Positions 23,421-34,999 of a stretch of DNA of 64,000 bases are shown here, in pieces (position 1 is the first letter of the stretch; each line of letters starts with the position of its first letter). The notes beneath the pieces were generated by a model, which ran no database searches, was not told the origin of the DNA, and worked only from the letters and a program-made list of their open reading frames with translations. The DNA is from Macrolepiota albuminosa (lineage: Eukaryota > Basidiomycota > Agaricomycetes > Agaricales > Agaricaceae): positions 328,992-392,991 of the forward strand of contig JAMWFC010000107.1 of NCBI GenBank assembly GCA_027475525.1, given 5' to 3'. The position numbers and the translations under genes were made by a program.

Positions 23421-24112
23421 CGGACCTGTAGTGTAATGGTTAATGTGTGTTCCATTGCTGGAGGCTTGCCCAAGGCCAGGGGTTTGAGTCCTCCCCACAG
23501 GCATACAATGGATCAGAGTTGCCTTTTTTTTTTTGTTCCAACCAGCCTCCGTGGGCCTGCATAGGCCTCTGCAGATGTCCGCTGATGCCCTGCACAGGCC
23601 TGGTAGGGCCTGCGTAGGTTTAAGTGAGTCAACGTAGGTCTGCATGAATGTCTGCTAGTAGCTTGCATAGGCTTGCATAGGTCTGCAGAGCCCTTTTATG
23701 GACATACACTGGCATCGGGAGTGGGAAAAGGAGGTGTGCAGCCTCAAGCTACTGTGGAGAGGAAGGGAGAGGAGAGGGAAGTGGGGAACCTTGAGGAGGG
23801 TTTATTCATGCCATGACATCCACCAATAGAAGAGGTTTTCACTTGTGGGCTGATGCCTGCTGGTGGCCGCTGATGCACATTGATGTCTGCTAGTATCTGC
23901 TGGCATCCGCCAGACCTACATGCACATGTGTGTGCCTGCCTTTTATTGATCTACTGGACTGTGTTATACAGCACATTGTAACATGTCTGCAGCTCTGTAT
24001 TCTACAGCACTGTGGACACTGCTCTGCTTCAGTATAGCAGACTCTGCTGGACATGTATGGTATGGCACAAATTGAGCTCCCATACAATGTATGACACATA
24101 TCATTGTGATGC
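23421..24112 (+). repeat. Dispersed repeat, copy 2 (tRNA-like head)
   Basis: Diverged direct copy of 12,797-13,474. This copy has the clearer head: at about 23,424-23,502 a tRNA-like segment has TAGTGTAATGGTTA (A-box/D-arm-like) and GGGGTTTGAGTCCTCCCC (B-box/T-arm-like). A CCTGT...ACAGG pair could form an acceptor-like stem. The body repeats G/C-rich CCTGCATAGG-type motifs. It is best read as a tRNA-derived retroposon rather than a functional tRNA. Confidence 0.7.
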
Positions 24113-24477
24113 CCTATCCTGCTGTCTGGACATAACACTCTTATCATTACTTATGTACAGAACTTGGGGTTTATTTTTATTTACTCATCTAAGTGATGTG
24201 GTGGTGGCTATGTATTCATAGTGGTAATAGAAGTAGAAGCTTGATGCCATCATGACAAGAGGGTAGATAAGAAAAACATTTTGACCAACCCTCCTTCTTT
24301 GACCATGTCACGCCACTCTACCCCTAACTGTTTGCCTATGCCACCCCTGCCTGGTGACAACTCTACTGCTTCATGGCTATGCTACAAGAAGTGCTGAGAA
24401 ATATACAAGTGCCATCTGGACAAGCAGTGAATAGCAGACCTTTTCCAGCAGCATAAGTAGTTTCCTGGCATGTCTGT
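24113..24477. other. Intergenic, nothing recognised
   Basis: No open frame or repeat I can support. Confidence 0.4.
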
Positions 24478-26419
24478 GTGCTTATCCAGCATGCCCACCC
24501 AGAGATGGCAGCCTGGTCTATGAAGTCAAGTTTATTGACACTGATATCCGACTTATTAGCACCAGTAAGAAGCATGCAGATGGCTGGTCTGAGAAGCTCA
24601 GTCCAATCAGCATCTGCTGTGAGCTCATTGACGTGTACTGAACAGCCTGTTCTTGGTCCCAGTCAGATACAGCTAGTTCTGGCAGTGAAGCGGATCCCTC
24701 AAGCTGAGGTGACACCAAAGCAATTTGCCATGGCCCAAAACTGGCACCATGGCCCTCCCATCCCCAAGTGGTGTCAGAACAAGAGTCCTGTGAGTGTTCT
24801 CCTGGCCTGGTTGCATGTCCTAATCATTACCAGTGCCTGTTATGCTCACGCTGAGGTGAGCCATGTAAGTTTGAGGCACCGGTGGCAAAGTCTTGCAGAA
24901 ATAACTCAGTTTGTGTTTTCTGTCGAGCCTGGCATGAGTGATGCTCCATGGCTCAGACATGGAGGGCATTTTGCATGAGCAAGGAGCAGGGGTGGGATAT
25001 AATATGGGTGCTGAGCCAGTTGACTAGTGCGTCCAGATTGAGGGCTGAGAAGTAGGTGAGGCACTAGCTGGGAGTTCATTGAGAGGAAGGAAGGCAAAGG
25101 CATTGACTACATGGCAGGACAAGGGGAAGTGCAGAGCTTTATCTGCATTGATGGAGGAAGCACCAATGACTCGGCATGATAAGGGAAAATGCCAAGCATC
25201 ACCAGAGCCATACTTTGGGGAGGCAACAAATTTGGGTTTAATATTATTTAATCATGCATACAGACATACAAATATAAAATCATCAAGTGCAGATAATGTG
25301 CCCAGGTCAAAGAGTGTGGAGTCAAGTGGAGTGTGGTCTGAGAGTTCATCAAAGGCTATGGGGTTGGTTGAAGTGCAGACTGAGAGTTTATCGCAAGGAG
25401 GAAGTGTGGAAGCATTGTCTCTGCAACAGAACAAGGAGAAGCGCCAAGCTTTGACCAAGTCAGTGGAGATAGTAGGGTATAAGCATGCACATAGGTCCCC
25501 AAGCTTGAACATATTGGATATTCATGAAATTCCCCTAATACCTGCCCAATCATCTATTGATAAGGAAATGTGCCAGCATTTGCAGGAGGCTGTGGCAAAT
25601 GAGCACCAGATAACCTTACAGTTGCACCACATGCAAGAGGATCTTCTGCGGAAATGGCATGCTTGGGAGGCCATGCAGCAAGAGCAGAATATGGTGATTT
25701 GCAACAAGGACAGAGCATTTGGAGACAGGGATGCTGCTTTAGTAGCATATGTGGCTATTGAAGACAAGTTGGCTGGTTTGCGGGCGCAAGTGGAGCATAT
25801 TAAGAATTAAGGGTTGAACAATGTAGCACCTGGCACATCAGAGATAGAGGAGGTATGGCAGGCGATATGGCAAGTGGAGGCAGCACAGCCACAGATTTTA
25901 CAGAGGAGGAACTGGCTGTTGAATGTGTTGGCATTGTCCTATGAAGATGTTATGCATAAGTGACTCTATGTCCCATACTATATACTGGATACATCTTCAT
26001 GTCCAGGAGGGGTGTGCAAGTACTGACTGTTGTTGGATGGGAGTTCCTCAGCACTTGCTCTCATCCAGCAAGGGCTGCCCCAGCATATCCCATCAGAGTT
26101 TATGCAAGGAATTGATCAGGTGGGAGGTCTGTTAGCAGTGTACCAACCCAGGAATATGGTGACACCGGGAACTTGGATGGAATTGGCAGCAGATGCTGGT
26201 CAGCCTATGACAATGCAGGATGAAATAATCACAATGGTTGTATCAACTTTAGAAGAAGAAATAACAACAGTGGAAGTGAGTGAAGCAGCAGCGATGATAG
26301 CAATAATGGGTGGGATGGCAGTGGCAACAGCAGCGATGGGTGAAGCAGCAGCAGCAGCAACAATGACCATGAAAGAAACAAAGGAGGGACATGAGGTTGG
26401 GAGGAGGCCTCTATTATAA
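24478..26419 (+). CDS. Hypothetical coiled-coil protein gene, several fragments
   Basis: Three plus-strand open segments (24,478-24,978; 25,079-25,810; 26,030-26,419) lie in series and share a CpG-poor composition. The middle one has two copies of a DKGKC(R/Q)A motif and an NKEKRQAL variant near its start. It ends with a heptad-rich region (HMQEDLLRKWHAWEAMQQEQ, then VEHIKN), so a coiled coil is likely. The last has Ala/Met/Glu-rich low-complexity repeats. Many Agaricomycete genomes have hypothetical proteins with KGK-rich linkers and coiled coils of this type. No enzymatic motif is visible. Introns or frameshifts between the segments are unresolved, so one decayed gene is as likely as three pieces. 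Confidence 0.3.
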
Positions 26420-26939
26420 TTTCTTGCTCACAAACCTAAATTTTGTATATTGTATATGTCATACTATATATGGTCAAACTTTGTATATAGTGTACTATAA
26501 TGTACTATGCATCAGGACATTGTGATACCGATGATATTTTATTGCAGATATTATAAGTAATCGAATAACTTGGACATGCTAATAATCAATTGTATTTAAT
26601 GATCATTATATAAGCCTACATTGTTACAATCAGAAACTTGAATTATTAAACAGTGTAGAGGAATAACAAATTGTGATAATATGCTACCAATTAAGAGGTT
26701 TTGGTAATCCTTTTATCTATCAGCAATAAAGCTCAGTTAGCTGAACAGTGACAATCCAGGTTGGCAAAAAGACATTATATACAAAAATATGAATGGTTGA
26801 CTAGTAGTAAGTATTAATGTAATTATTAGCTGTACCAATACCAATGATTAATAACAGGTCTTCTACTAATATTATGAAACTGTTTGACTAAAGATGTTTA
26901 ATCAATAAGAGCTTTACTGCCAATAGAGCAAATACAATG
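26420..26939. other. Intergenic, nothing recognised
   Basis: AT-rich sequence without gene-like frames, ending at the TA target site of the Tc1/mariner element. Confidence 0.5.
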
Positions 26940-26941
26940 TA

Positions 26942-27159
26942 CAGTGGCTCAAAAAACTGTCCCAATGTTTCATACTTTTTGAAAGATGACATTGGCATGA
27001 AGGATGAGAAGTACGTAAAATTTTGATTAAATCATGTAAAATACTATGGCATCGTAGCTACAAAATGCACCTAAGCTTATGCAATCAAGATCAAAACTGA
27101 TGGAGCAATAGCCATTTTAAAATATTCACTCATTGGGACAGTTTTTTGAGCATCTCTAA
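26942..27159 (+). repeat. Tc1/mariner left terminal inverted repeat
   Basis: 218 bp, inverted copy of 28419-28636 with scattered mismatches. It contains the core GCTCAAAAAACTGTCCCA at its outer end and the reverse complement at its inner end. Confidence 0.9.
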
Positions 27160-27275
27160 TTTTTCAGGTTTATCTCTATTTTACTCAGAAATAAAGAGTA
27201 AGTTGCATGTGGGAATATAAACAAAGTCATGTGACCATGTTTAGATATATTTGGGAGTAGTTCAAGCTGGTTGAA

Positions 27276-27429
27276 CCACATCTTGACCTTCAACCACTAT
27301 CATGAAACCTATTCCTTCTGCACAACACTCTACTGTTGCTTCTCTTCTTGCTCCACATCTTGACCTTCAACCACTATCATGAAACCTATTCCTTCTGCAC
27401 AACACTCTACTATTGCTTCTCTTCTTGCT
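27276..27429. repeat. 77-bp direct tandem duplication (one mismatch)
   Basis: Positions 27276-27352 and 27353-27429 match at 76 of 77 positions (one G/A difference). It lies at the start of the transposase region. Confidence 0.93.
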
Positions 27430-27462
27430 CAAGGGTATTCTCTGGTCAGATTGGGGCTCAAA

Positions 27463-28409
27463 CTGGTCTACAAACTGGTCTAGGGAAGTCTACTACTGGG
27501 AGGATTGGTAGAGAGTTGGAGATGGACAAGGAAAACCATCCTGGAGGCCATCCTGCTAAGCTTACTCCATGTGATAAACAGGCTATTGTTTGACAAATCT
27601 CAACTGGGAGACTTGATACAGCTGTCCAGGCCACTAATTTTATCAACAACATCATTTCCAACCCTGTCTCTTCCAAGACTGTCTGGAATGTGTTGAAGGA
27701 GGAGGGGTATTGGTCTGCTACCAAGAGAAAAGTTCCTATGCTCAAAGCTAAACATTGACAACTACAGCTTAAATGGGCTCAGAAGCATCAGAACTAGACT
27801 ATAGAGGACTGGAAAAGAGTGTTGTGGACAGATGAGACAAAGATTAACAGGATTTGGTCAGATGGGAAGCAGTATTTGTGGAAGCTACAAGGAGAAGACA
27901 TTTCAGACTGAACAACTACACCTACTGTGAAGCATGGAGGAGGGAATAATCTCATGGTATGGGGCTGTATGAGTTGGAATGGGGTAGAAAAGCTTGTAGA
28001 GGTGGTGGGGATCATGAATGCAGAGCAGTACTGTGAAATTTTAGATGATGGAGCAAAGGAGAACTTTGAGAAGTTGGAGATGGAGGAGGGTGCCCACTAT
28101 TTTCAACAGGACAATGACTCCAAACACAACTCCAAGAGGGCTGACAAGTGGTTTGAGGACAACAACTTTAATGTCCTTTGGTGGCCAGCCCAATCCCCTG
28201 ATCTCAACCCTATTGAACATCTCTGGGAGTACCTCAAAGAGCAACTTAGGCAGTATGAAACACCTCCTTATGGTGTGCATGAATTATGGGAGAGGGTTGC
28301 AAAGGAGTGGGATGAAATACCACCAGAGGTATGCCAAAGACTAATAGAAAGCATGCCTAGAAGGATTCAAGCAGTTATCAAGGCAAATGGAGGACATACA
28401 AAGTACTAG
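27463..28409 (+). pseudogene. Tc1/mariner DD34E transposase, degenerate
   Basis: The frame reads through an N-terminal helix-turn-helix-like part (TGRIGRELE, then NPVSSKTVWNVLKEEGY) to the catalytic core. The first Asp is in WTDETKIN, the second in FQQDNDSKHN, and the Glu in SPDLNPIEHLW. Spacing between the second Asp and the Glu is 34 residues, hence DD34E. The C-terminal third (27,927-28,409) is open. Upstream there are at least four in-frame stops (TGA at 27,591 and near 27,757 and 27,909; TAG near 27,795). They fall where Arg or Trp is expected, consistent with C-to-T decay at CGA and TGG codons. The enzyme would cut and paste the element at TA sites, but this copy cannot encode it. Confidence 0.9.
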
Positions 28410-28418
28410 ATACCATAA

Positions 28419-28636
28419 TTAGAGATGCTCAAAAAACTGTCCCAATAAGTGAATATTTTAAAATGGCTATTGCTCCATCAGTTTTGATCTTGATTACATA
28501 AACCTAAATTTATTTTGTAGCTACAATGCCATAGTACTTTACGTGATTTAATCAGGATTTTACATACTTCCCATCCTTCATGCCAATGTCATCTTTCAAA
28601 AAGTATGAAACATTGGGACAGTTCTTTGAGCCACTG
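28419..28636 (-). repeat. Tc1/mariner right terminal inverted repeat
   Basis: 218 bp, inverted copy of 26942-27159. Confidence 0.9.
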
Positions 28637-28638
28637 TA

Positions 28639-31140
28639 CCTTTCAATATTCCTCACAAGAATTGCATCTAATGCTCCAATGATGGAGGATGCCGAGCTAC
28701 AGTTATATGCAAAGAAAGAATAAAATAAAATAAAATAAACTGCATAAGCTCAGCAACATGTGTTTCGTCTTGACATCCAGCTACAGGTATAGAACAGATA
28801 GATGGCTATTGTACTAACTACAATAAAAATAACTAGAAATAGAATATTTAGTAATAGGTTTTTGACATGTATCAATTGAACATATCTCTAGTTGAGCATG
28901 AAAAGATTGGCCTTGTCTATGCCCAGATCTACTTGACGAGGTATCATCACATCGCCGCACTGCACAGAAGATTGAGCAAGTTCAATTGTCAAAAACATTT
29001 CACATACACAATCCTTTCTACACGAAGTGAAATCAGGATTGTTAGGCTCATGTCATACTATATGTTTGATGACAATGAGCTTTGCATTCTACTCAACCTC
29101 TTTCAAAGCATCTGAGTAACCCCAAACTTTGTCAAGCCATTGATTTTTGTGAGTATGGAATGCGGCAATGAGAATTTCTTGTTCATTGAATGCTTTCATA
29201 GTGAGATGTTTCTATTTGTCATGAAATGTATAGCTCCTGAATCAATGTCAATGAATAGGCAAAACAAGAGGTCAAAATATACAGAAAAACAAGATGAGTG
29301 GGTCTGATATGATACAGCACATCTGAGTACCTCTCTGTCACCTGGAAAATCTCCTGATAAGTCATGGCATGCATCTTGATTTCAGATGGGCAGTGGGAGG
29401 CTATGTGAGGGTGCCACAATAGAAGTTCATGGTAGTGCTCCATGTGGTAGTAAATTGAGAATGAAAGGATGAACATATATCTTGCTAGTGCAGACAATAA
29501 ACCCTCAGTCCATAACAGCATTTGAAAATGTTGAAGTCCGTAACATCATTATTCAAAAACATTATTGATCAAGTTTTGTTCTGCCTCTGCACCTCCTATG
29601 GTGCCACTACCTGCTTTGCACACATCATTATGCTGATGCACCACTATGTATACTGTGTCTGGAGGAAATAGCATCCTAGGAGCATTTTAGATGATGGCTT
29701 GTCAATGCACAATGGCCACTTAAACATCAAATGTCTTGTTTGGAAGTGTCATAGTATGACAAGTCAGCTCTGCCATCATACTTAGAGGGAGGAGCACTAC
29801 AAAGGAACACACAAGGGAGTGGAAAAGGATATAGAGGACAAAATAAAGGGATGGCATGGAGAAGATTGGAGTGGAGGAGATATCAAATTGTGTAGTATGC
29901 ACCCTGGTTTGGAATAACAAAACATATAAATACCTCTGCTTAGGCAAGGAGATACTTGGAATCATCATGTCAATAACACAGTGGTGGTAACCTGAATTTG
30001 TCACAAACACATTAATAAGGGATAGAAAAACAGTGATTGTGGACAACCATGAGAAGACGCATATGATTTGGAGTCAGCATCTGAAATCCAAATCACTTTC
30101 AGAAGAGTCTGAATAGGAATATTTAGCTTTGAGCATAGCCCATTGTTGCTCCATGTTAAGCCATGGCACATTAATGATCAGTTGTAACAAATTCAGTAAT
30201 TGCTATAATCTAGTAAATCAATGATTTGCTGCCATTCTCTAGTATGCAAAATAAAAAAACCTATCAAGTGACAATATATGTTCATCGGATAGTGGCAATA
30301 TGCCAAATCTTTTGAGGAGTATCTCAGCCCTGGTATTCAGGGCTCGCTCTCCATGAAAGGCAACTGAGGAACCATAATTCATAATGCATGTACCTGCTCT
30401 GATATATTATTTTTCATGTGGCAGCTAGTGGCAGCTATTGTCTGCAATCTAACATCATGTCTTGTTGTGCCTGTACCAGGCAGGACATAGAAATACTCGC
30501 AATTACTCAACAAAATATGTCTATTTGACAGAGACCAATGGATCTATGAGTTGACTGGACATCCAATGCATCTGGCAAGGAAAGAATGTCAGCCAAATAA
30601 TGCAAAGGCAACCTCTAGAGGCTGTGGCTCAGTCATACAGCTGGCAGAGGAGGATCCAAAGAGAACAAGTCTAGGGATTTCCTATGCCAGGTTGGACACT
30701 TCTGGGGCCTCTGAAGCATGGGAAACAACTGTACAGTACAACAAAACCTTAAAAACTCAAAAATTGCCTATACAAACAATTGCACAAATAAGGGGCAAAC
30801 TCTGGCAAACTCTGGCTTATATAAGTGGTCTGGAAGTGGTGATGAGGGGCCCACACTTGTCTGAATAGTGGCTAAAGAACCAGAGCATCTCAAGGGCTGA
30901 GAATAGTACTAACAGATAGTGTTGAAAGAATAGAAACAGTAAAATGAAATAATGTCAGAAGAAATAAGAGAATGAATGAAGGGAGAGTGGAGAGATAAAG
31001 AGTGAGAAAAGGAAGAAATGAAGAGTCCCCTGATAAATAAAACCTTGATTGATCACAACATTAAAGACCAAGTGGGTGCAGATACCGTGGTAAAACAGAT
31101 GCAACCGCTGTAACTAAATTCTAGCATATATAAATATCAA
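28639..31140. other. Intergenic, only unrecognised short open frames
   Basis: Open frames of 80-110 codons occur (28,867-29,115 +, 29,219-29,521 -, 29,720-30,046 -, 30,551-30,868 +), but none carries a motif I can place. A (AATAA/TAAAA)-type microsatellite lies at about 28,715-28,740. Composition is CpG-poor. Old transposon remains are plausible but unproven. Confidence 0.4.
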
Positions 31141-31149
31141 ATATTAACA

Positions 31150-31540
31150 TAGTCCATACAGATGAATGGATGTATCACATGAAGGTAAAAATCAAAGACA
31201 TTCTTCCCACATATACCTAGTCTACTGCTTACTAGGGAACCATACAGACAAATGGAACATATCACATGATAGTAAAAATCAAAGACATTCTTCCCATGCA
31301 TATTTGTAACTGTACAGATGAATGGATGTATCACATGATGGTAAAAATCAAAGACATTCTTCCCATGTGTACCTAGTCTACTGCTTACTAAGTAACATAC
31401 AGACAAACAGTACATATCACATGACAGTAAAAAGTGAAGACATTATTCCCATGCTTACCCAAAGGAAGTAATGACAATGAGAACAAACATCATCACATGA
31501 CGGCAAAAATTAAAGACATTTTTCCCACACATAGTCCGCT
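31150..31540. repeat. Minisatellite, five units of about 70-90 bp
   Basis: The motif ATCAAAGACATTCTTCCCA recurs at about 31,191, 31,278, 31,349 and, diverged, 31,434 and 31,510. Each copy is preceded by TATCACATGA..GTAAAA and by CAGA(T/C)(G/A)AA. Unit length alternates between about 70 and 87 bp because some units carry an extra ACCTAGTCTACTGCTTACTA segment. This gives a higher-order two-unit pattern. Confidence 0.85.
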
Positions 31541-31939
31541 GCACAGAAAAACCTCGATCTATTCTAGATCTCGGAATAACATCATAAGGGTGGTTCGGGT
31601 TCAAGTTGCCCCTCTTGGCAATTGATTCTTTGATTGATAAGGATTTTATAACAACTTGCATCATCCCTTGAACTCAACTGATTGCCAGTATGAAAGAAAC
31701 ACAATAATAGAGCTTCAAATTGAATCTGATTCAGATGGACTAGGATCGGTCATTGCGTCCACAGCATTATCATCATGATTCAAAGTGTCTGATTCAATGT
31801 GTTGAGATGCATCTCTGTCATATTGATTGATTTGTATTTACTATAAACCCATGTCGATTCAAACACCAAAACCATGCTCATTACCTAAATCACTGTTTCA
31901 AACATGTGCTCATTTCATAATCTACTATATGCACCAATT

Positions 31940-32868
31940 ATGACTCCTGAAGAACGGCAAATCCTCCAGCGCATTGGACAGAATCTACTTCGGTACTGGA
32001 TTCTTAACATAGTCGAAGCTTTTTTATATGGTATTCTCTCTCTCTACATCAGAACCAGATGCTGACTTCTCTAAAGGTTTGCTTATACCAATTGCAGTTG
32101 TTACTGCCTGCCAGTGCGATGACTTTTGATAAAAACACATATACTCAACCTGATCTTTTATGTCAAACAGGCATCCAAACCAAACCTGGCGCTCTAAATG
32201 CCAAGTAGCAGTTATCTGGTTTGGTATTATTGCATATACCATCGATCTTTTGTTAGGAACTTGGACTTCAATTATTTAATATCAAGTCTTTCAAGGCAGC
32301 ATTACACAGCTTTTAATAGTCTAGTTGACACAAGCCTGATTTTTTCATTCTTGGTCAACTTTGCTGCAACATCCCTTATTGGTTTGACACTATGGTATGC
32401 TATTGTTTGTGTAATATCTGCCTGATTATTATGAGTTGATGCAATGTCCAGGAAATATAAGAGATTCTTACGAAAAAACATTGATAGCCAACAGCGTCAA
32501 TCATTCAAATTATGGCACATCCTAGGTCTCTTGGTCGATGCCGGAGCATTATATACTGCTTTGCAGGTTGGGTTTTGAAGATGATCTGAGTATGACATTG
32601 TTAACGACTGGAATAATAGCTCCTGATGATTGTGATGTCTTTCGCAATTAACCCCAATGAATTCTCTGAAGACATTGCCTATACTTTATTTAAAAGTGCT
32701 TTATTTTCCATCACAGTATGTGTTATCTTTGCCTATGAACTTAAATATGCTAATCTTCTGCAGTTTGTCTACCCGGCATTGACAATTGCCCTTATCTGCG
32801 GCCCATTTTTCATTGCAGGCATACATGAGACTGTACAATCACTCGAGATATCTGCGCCTGGTGTCTGA
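31940..32868 (+). pseudogene. Putative fungal multi-pass membrane protein gene, exon fragments
   Basis: Pieces on one strand look like exons of a 7-TM-type Agaricomycete membrane protein. From the ATG at 31,940: RYWILNIVEAFLYG, a first helix. About 32,225: IWFGIIAYTIDLLL. 32,330-32,425: a helix LIFSFLVNFAATSLIGLTLW. From 32,455 after a CCAG acceptor: a basic loop, then LWHILGLLVDAGALYTALQ. 32,700-32,868: two further helices (ALFSITVCVIFAY; YPALTIALICGPFFIAGI). The cytosolic-loop-plus-VDAGALY pattern recalls the fungal 7-TM hypothetical proteins. I could not connect all exons in frame, so either introns are missed or the gene is decayed. The ligand and role are unknown. Confidence 0.4.
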
Positions 32869-33300
32869 TCGCAGTGATGCCATACCGATCTACTTCTACT
32901 AGAATCTTACAGTTTTAATCTCTCTTTCTATCTCCTTCATCAAAAACTTTGTCACTCTTCAGACTTCCCTGCCCGAATATTTATTTATTTCTTTGAAAGC
33001 GTGTATTTATTTGGCATCGAACATTGCATGATTATCCTCCTGCGAGACTTAAATTCTTGTGTTCTGCACCTGCTCAATGCGACAATCCACTATTGATTGC
33101 TTGAATGGGTCTGTGTTCAACTTTGAATTTACAGGCTATTCCATATCCTCATGGAGCAGTTTATTACCAACGAAAGTTTTCCGAAGGAACAAAACACGAG
33201 CGTCCTGCCTCATCATCATTGCGATACGGGGCCAGGCACGTGAAGGAAGTCATGCGCGAGTCGCTGTTCATGACCATCTGCGGCGGCATCAGGATAAGGT
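32869..33300. other. Intergenic between membrane-protein relic and PLD relic
   Basis: Only short overlapping open frames on the plus strand without recognisable motifs. Confidence 0.4.
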
Positions 33301-33305
33301 GCTCT

Positions 33306-34215
33306 TTAAAAGGAAGTGAGTTGAGTGAGGCCGTAAACATGGGAGTGACTTAACGCACCTCGGAAAAGTTTACGATGCAATGTAGCAGCAAAACGTCCGG
33401 CACGGTAAGGCTGATCGTCCATGAACAAATCAATCTTCTTGTTGTCCTCGACAACCAAGCAGATCTCCGAATCTCCATCACCCTGTAGTGTCGTCAACAC
33501 CATGGTTCTTTGGTTTCATAATATACCTTACCTTCTGGCTACGATCATTGATATTCGCTGAGCCCATCTGAGATGAAAAATGAACTCATATGAGCCAATG
33601 TCAGACAAATGCACATACAATAACTTTGTAGTCATCAACAATCATAACCTTTCAATGAATATAAAGCAGCTAAATCAATGATAATCAAGAGATCAAGAAA
33701 GAGAGAAAAGGCATCACATACACATTCAACTCCTCCTCCTCAGTCCCAAACCATTTCTCTTCTACCAACTCCGTCCGATCCCACAACATATGCTGCGAAA
33801 CCGTATCCGACACCTCCTGATCCCCTCTCAGACCCTCCACGCCACTCTCAAACTTCCTCACGATCTCCCGCGCCTCCTCAGCCCACTCTGGGATCCGCAC
33901 AGTCTCCGTCCTAACGGGCGTTTTCTCAAATTGAACTATAGCTCCACTCGTAGGCTCTGGTATCGCAAGCGTCACTTCCTTGTGTGTGCTCGTGGGGTCT
34001 TGCCCGATCCAATAGCGCGCAATCGCTACTTGCACCTCGTGGAATTTGACAGCCGAGTTTTGCTCCACCTTGGAGATGAACAAATCTATGGCGGACACAA
34101 ATGTCAGCGTTGAAGTCAGCAACAACATGAGAATACTCACTCCACGGGGTGTTGATCCTATCATATGCCCGGAGATGATAAAAGCGTATATAATCCAAGC
34201 TGGTCCATATAGGGG
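33306..34215 (-). pseudogene. Phospholipase D (HKD family), C-terminal fragment, disrupted
   Basis: Phospholipase D hydrolyses phosphatidylcholine to phosphatidic acid. Minus-strand exons follow the family order. At 34,200-34,145: DYIRFYHLRAYDRINTPW. After a GTGAGT...CATAG intron: DLFISKVEQNSAVKFHEVQV, running to SDTVSQHMLWDRTELVEEKW (ends about 33,715). Next is a short exon with LLYIH, stop, KVMIVDDYKVI. After another intron: GSANINDRSQK (about 33,535-33,575). Last: DSEICLVVEDNKKIDLFMDD and RFAATLHRKLFRGAL (33,500-33,345). The second HxK motif, expected as HSK, reads H-stop-K because the codon at 33652-33654 is TGA. The C-terminus after LFRGAL also diverges and stops. The N-terminal half with the first HKD motif is not present. 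The upstream side meets unrelated sequence and then the second LINE. Confidence 0.82.
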
Positions 34216-34410
34216 TAAGCAGGCCGGCTCAAGATGGACGCAGGTGCATGGACCTGTACCAATGCCGCAACCTCGCCAGCATCAATACTGGCACGTCTGC
34301 CTGTGTGTTCACGTCGGTCCGAGCTGCCGAGGACGCTGATAGTATACTCTTGTGGAGGCTTCCTTGCAGGTTCGTCAGGAGTCGCGAGTCTGCCGGTCTG
34401 TGCATTGGAA

Positions 34411-34426
34411 ATTGCAAAGTGAGGGG
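34411..34426. repeat. LINE-2 target-site duplication, left copy
   Basis: ATTGCAAAGTGAGGGG, 16 bp, repeated exactly at 41429-41444. Confidence 0.95.
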
Positions 34427-34999
34427 GGCCTCTTGACTTGTAACCACCATGTGGTACACACAAATCTACACAAATATAGCTGATGGGTAAAACCGTCTAG
34501 CTGCTCTCTAATGAGGGCCGCACCGAAAGGTGTCGTTGCACCAAAAGGCGCTGTCAATGCCCCCCCCCCACTCCAAAACACTACCTATAGGTACTCAAAC
34601 ACCTATAGATGCATACGCTCTTAGGTTGACCGGTATGCCACGTCACCTATCGGCAATAACACCACGCCATTGGCAACACGCCAATGAAAATTTCCAATTT
34701 TAAAGCCAGAAATTAATTGTGGGCGTGTATTGAGCACGAGTGGAACACAGAGGACTGACACAAGAGTCAACGGTGCAACGCTGGTAAGGTACTCAATCTA
34801 GTATAGTCTCGAATAAGTGACTACCATCGAGGACAAGGACCTCGAAGTGACGAAACTCGAGAAAGAGCAAGGATGCCCTTACATGTGGACCACACGAGTA
34901 GATGAACCTCAGAGGGACACATGACAGGTACATTCAACAATTTGTAGAATATATGTAGTATAACAGGAGTAAAACGGTCGACCGCAATTCGCTCCAACC

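Larger units (their letters stand above)
26942..28636 (+). mobile_element. Tc1/mariner-like transposon, 1,695 bp, inactive
   Basis: The element is bracketed by TA dinucleotides (26940-26941 and 28637-28638), the known target of Tc1/mariner elements. It has long terminal inverted repeats of 218 bp (26942-27159 and 28419-28636). Each repeat begins with CAGTGGCTCAAAAAACTGTC or a close variant. Each also ends internally with the reverse complement of the same core motif, so the motif occurs four times. One transposase relic lies between the repeats. Confidence 0.92.

Noticed and set aside
31455..31664. Minus-strand frame with RGNLNPNHPYDVIPRSRIDR as part of a host enzyme
   Set aside because: The phrase looks protein-like, but I cannot assign it to a family, and the frame runs into the minisatellite. 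There is not enough evidence for a gene call.
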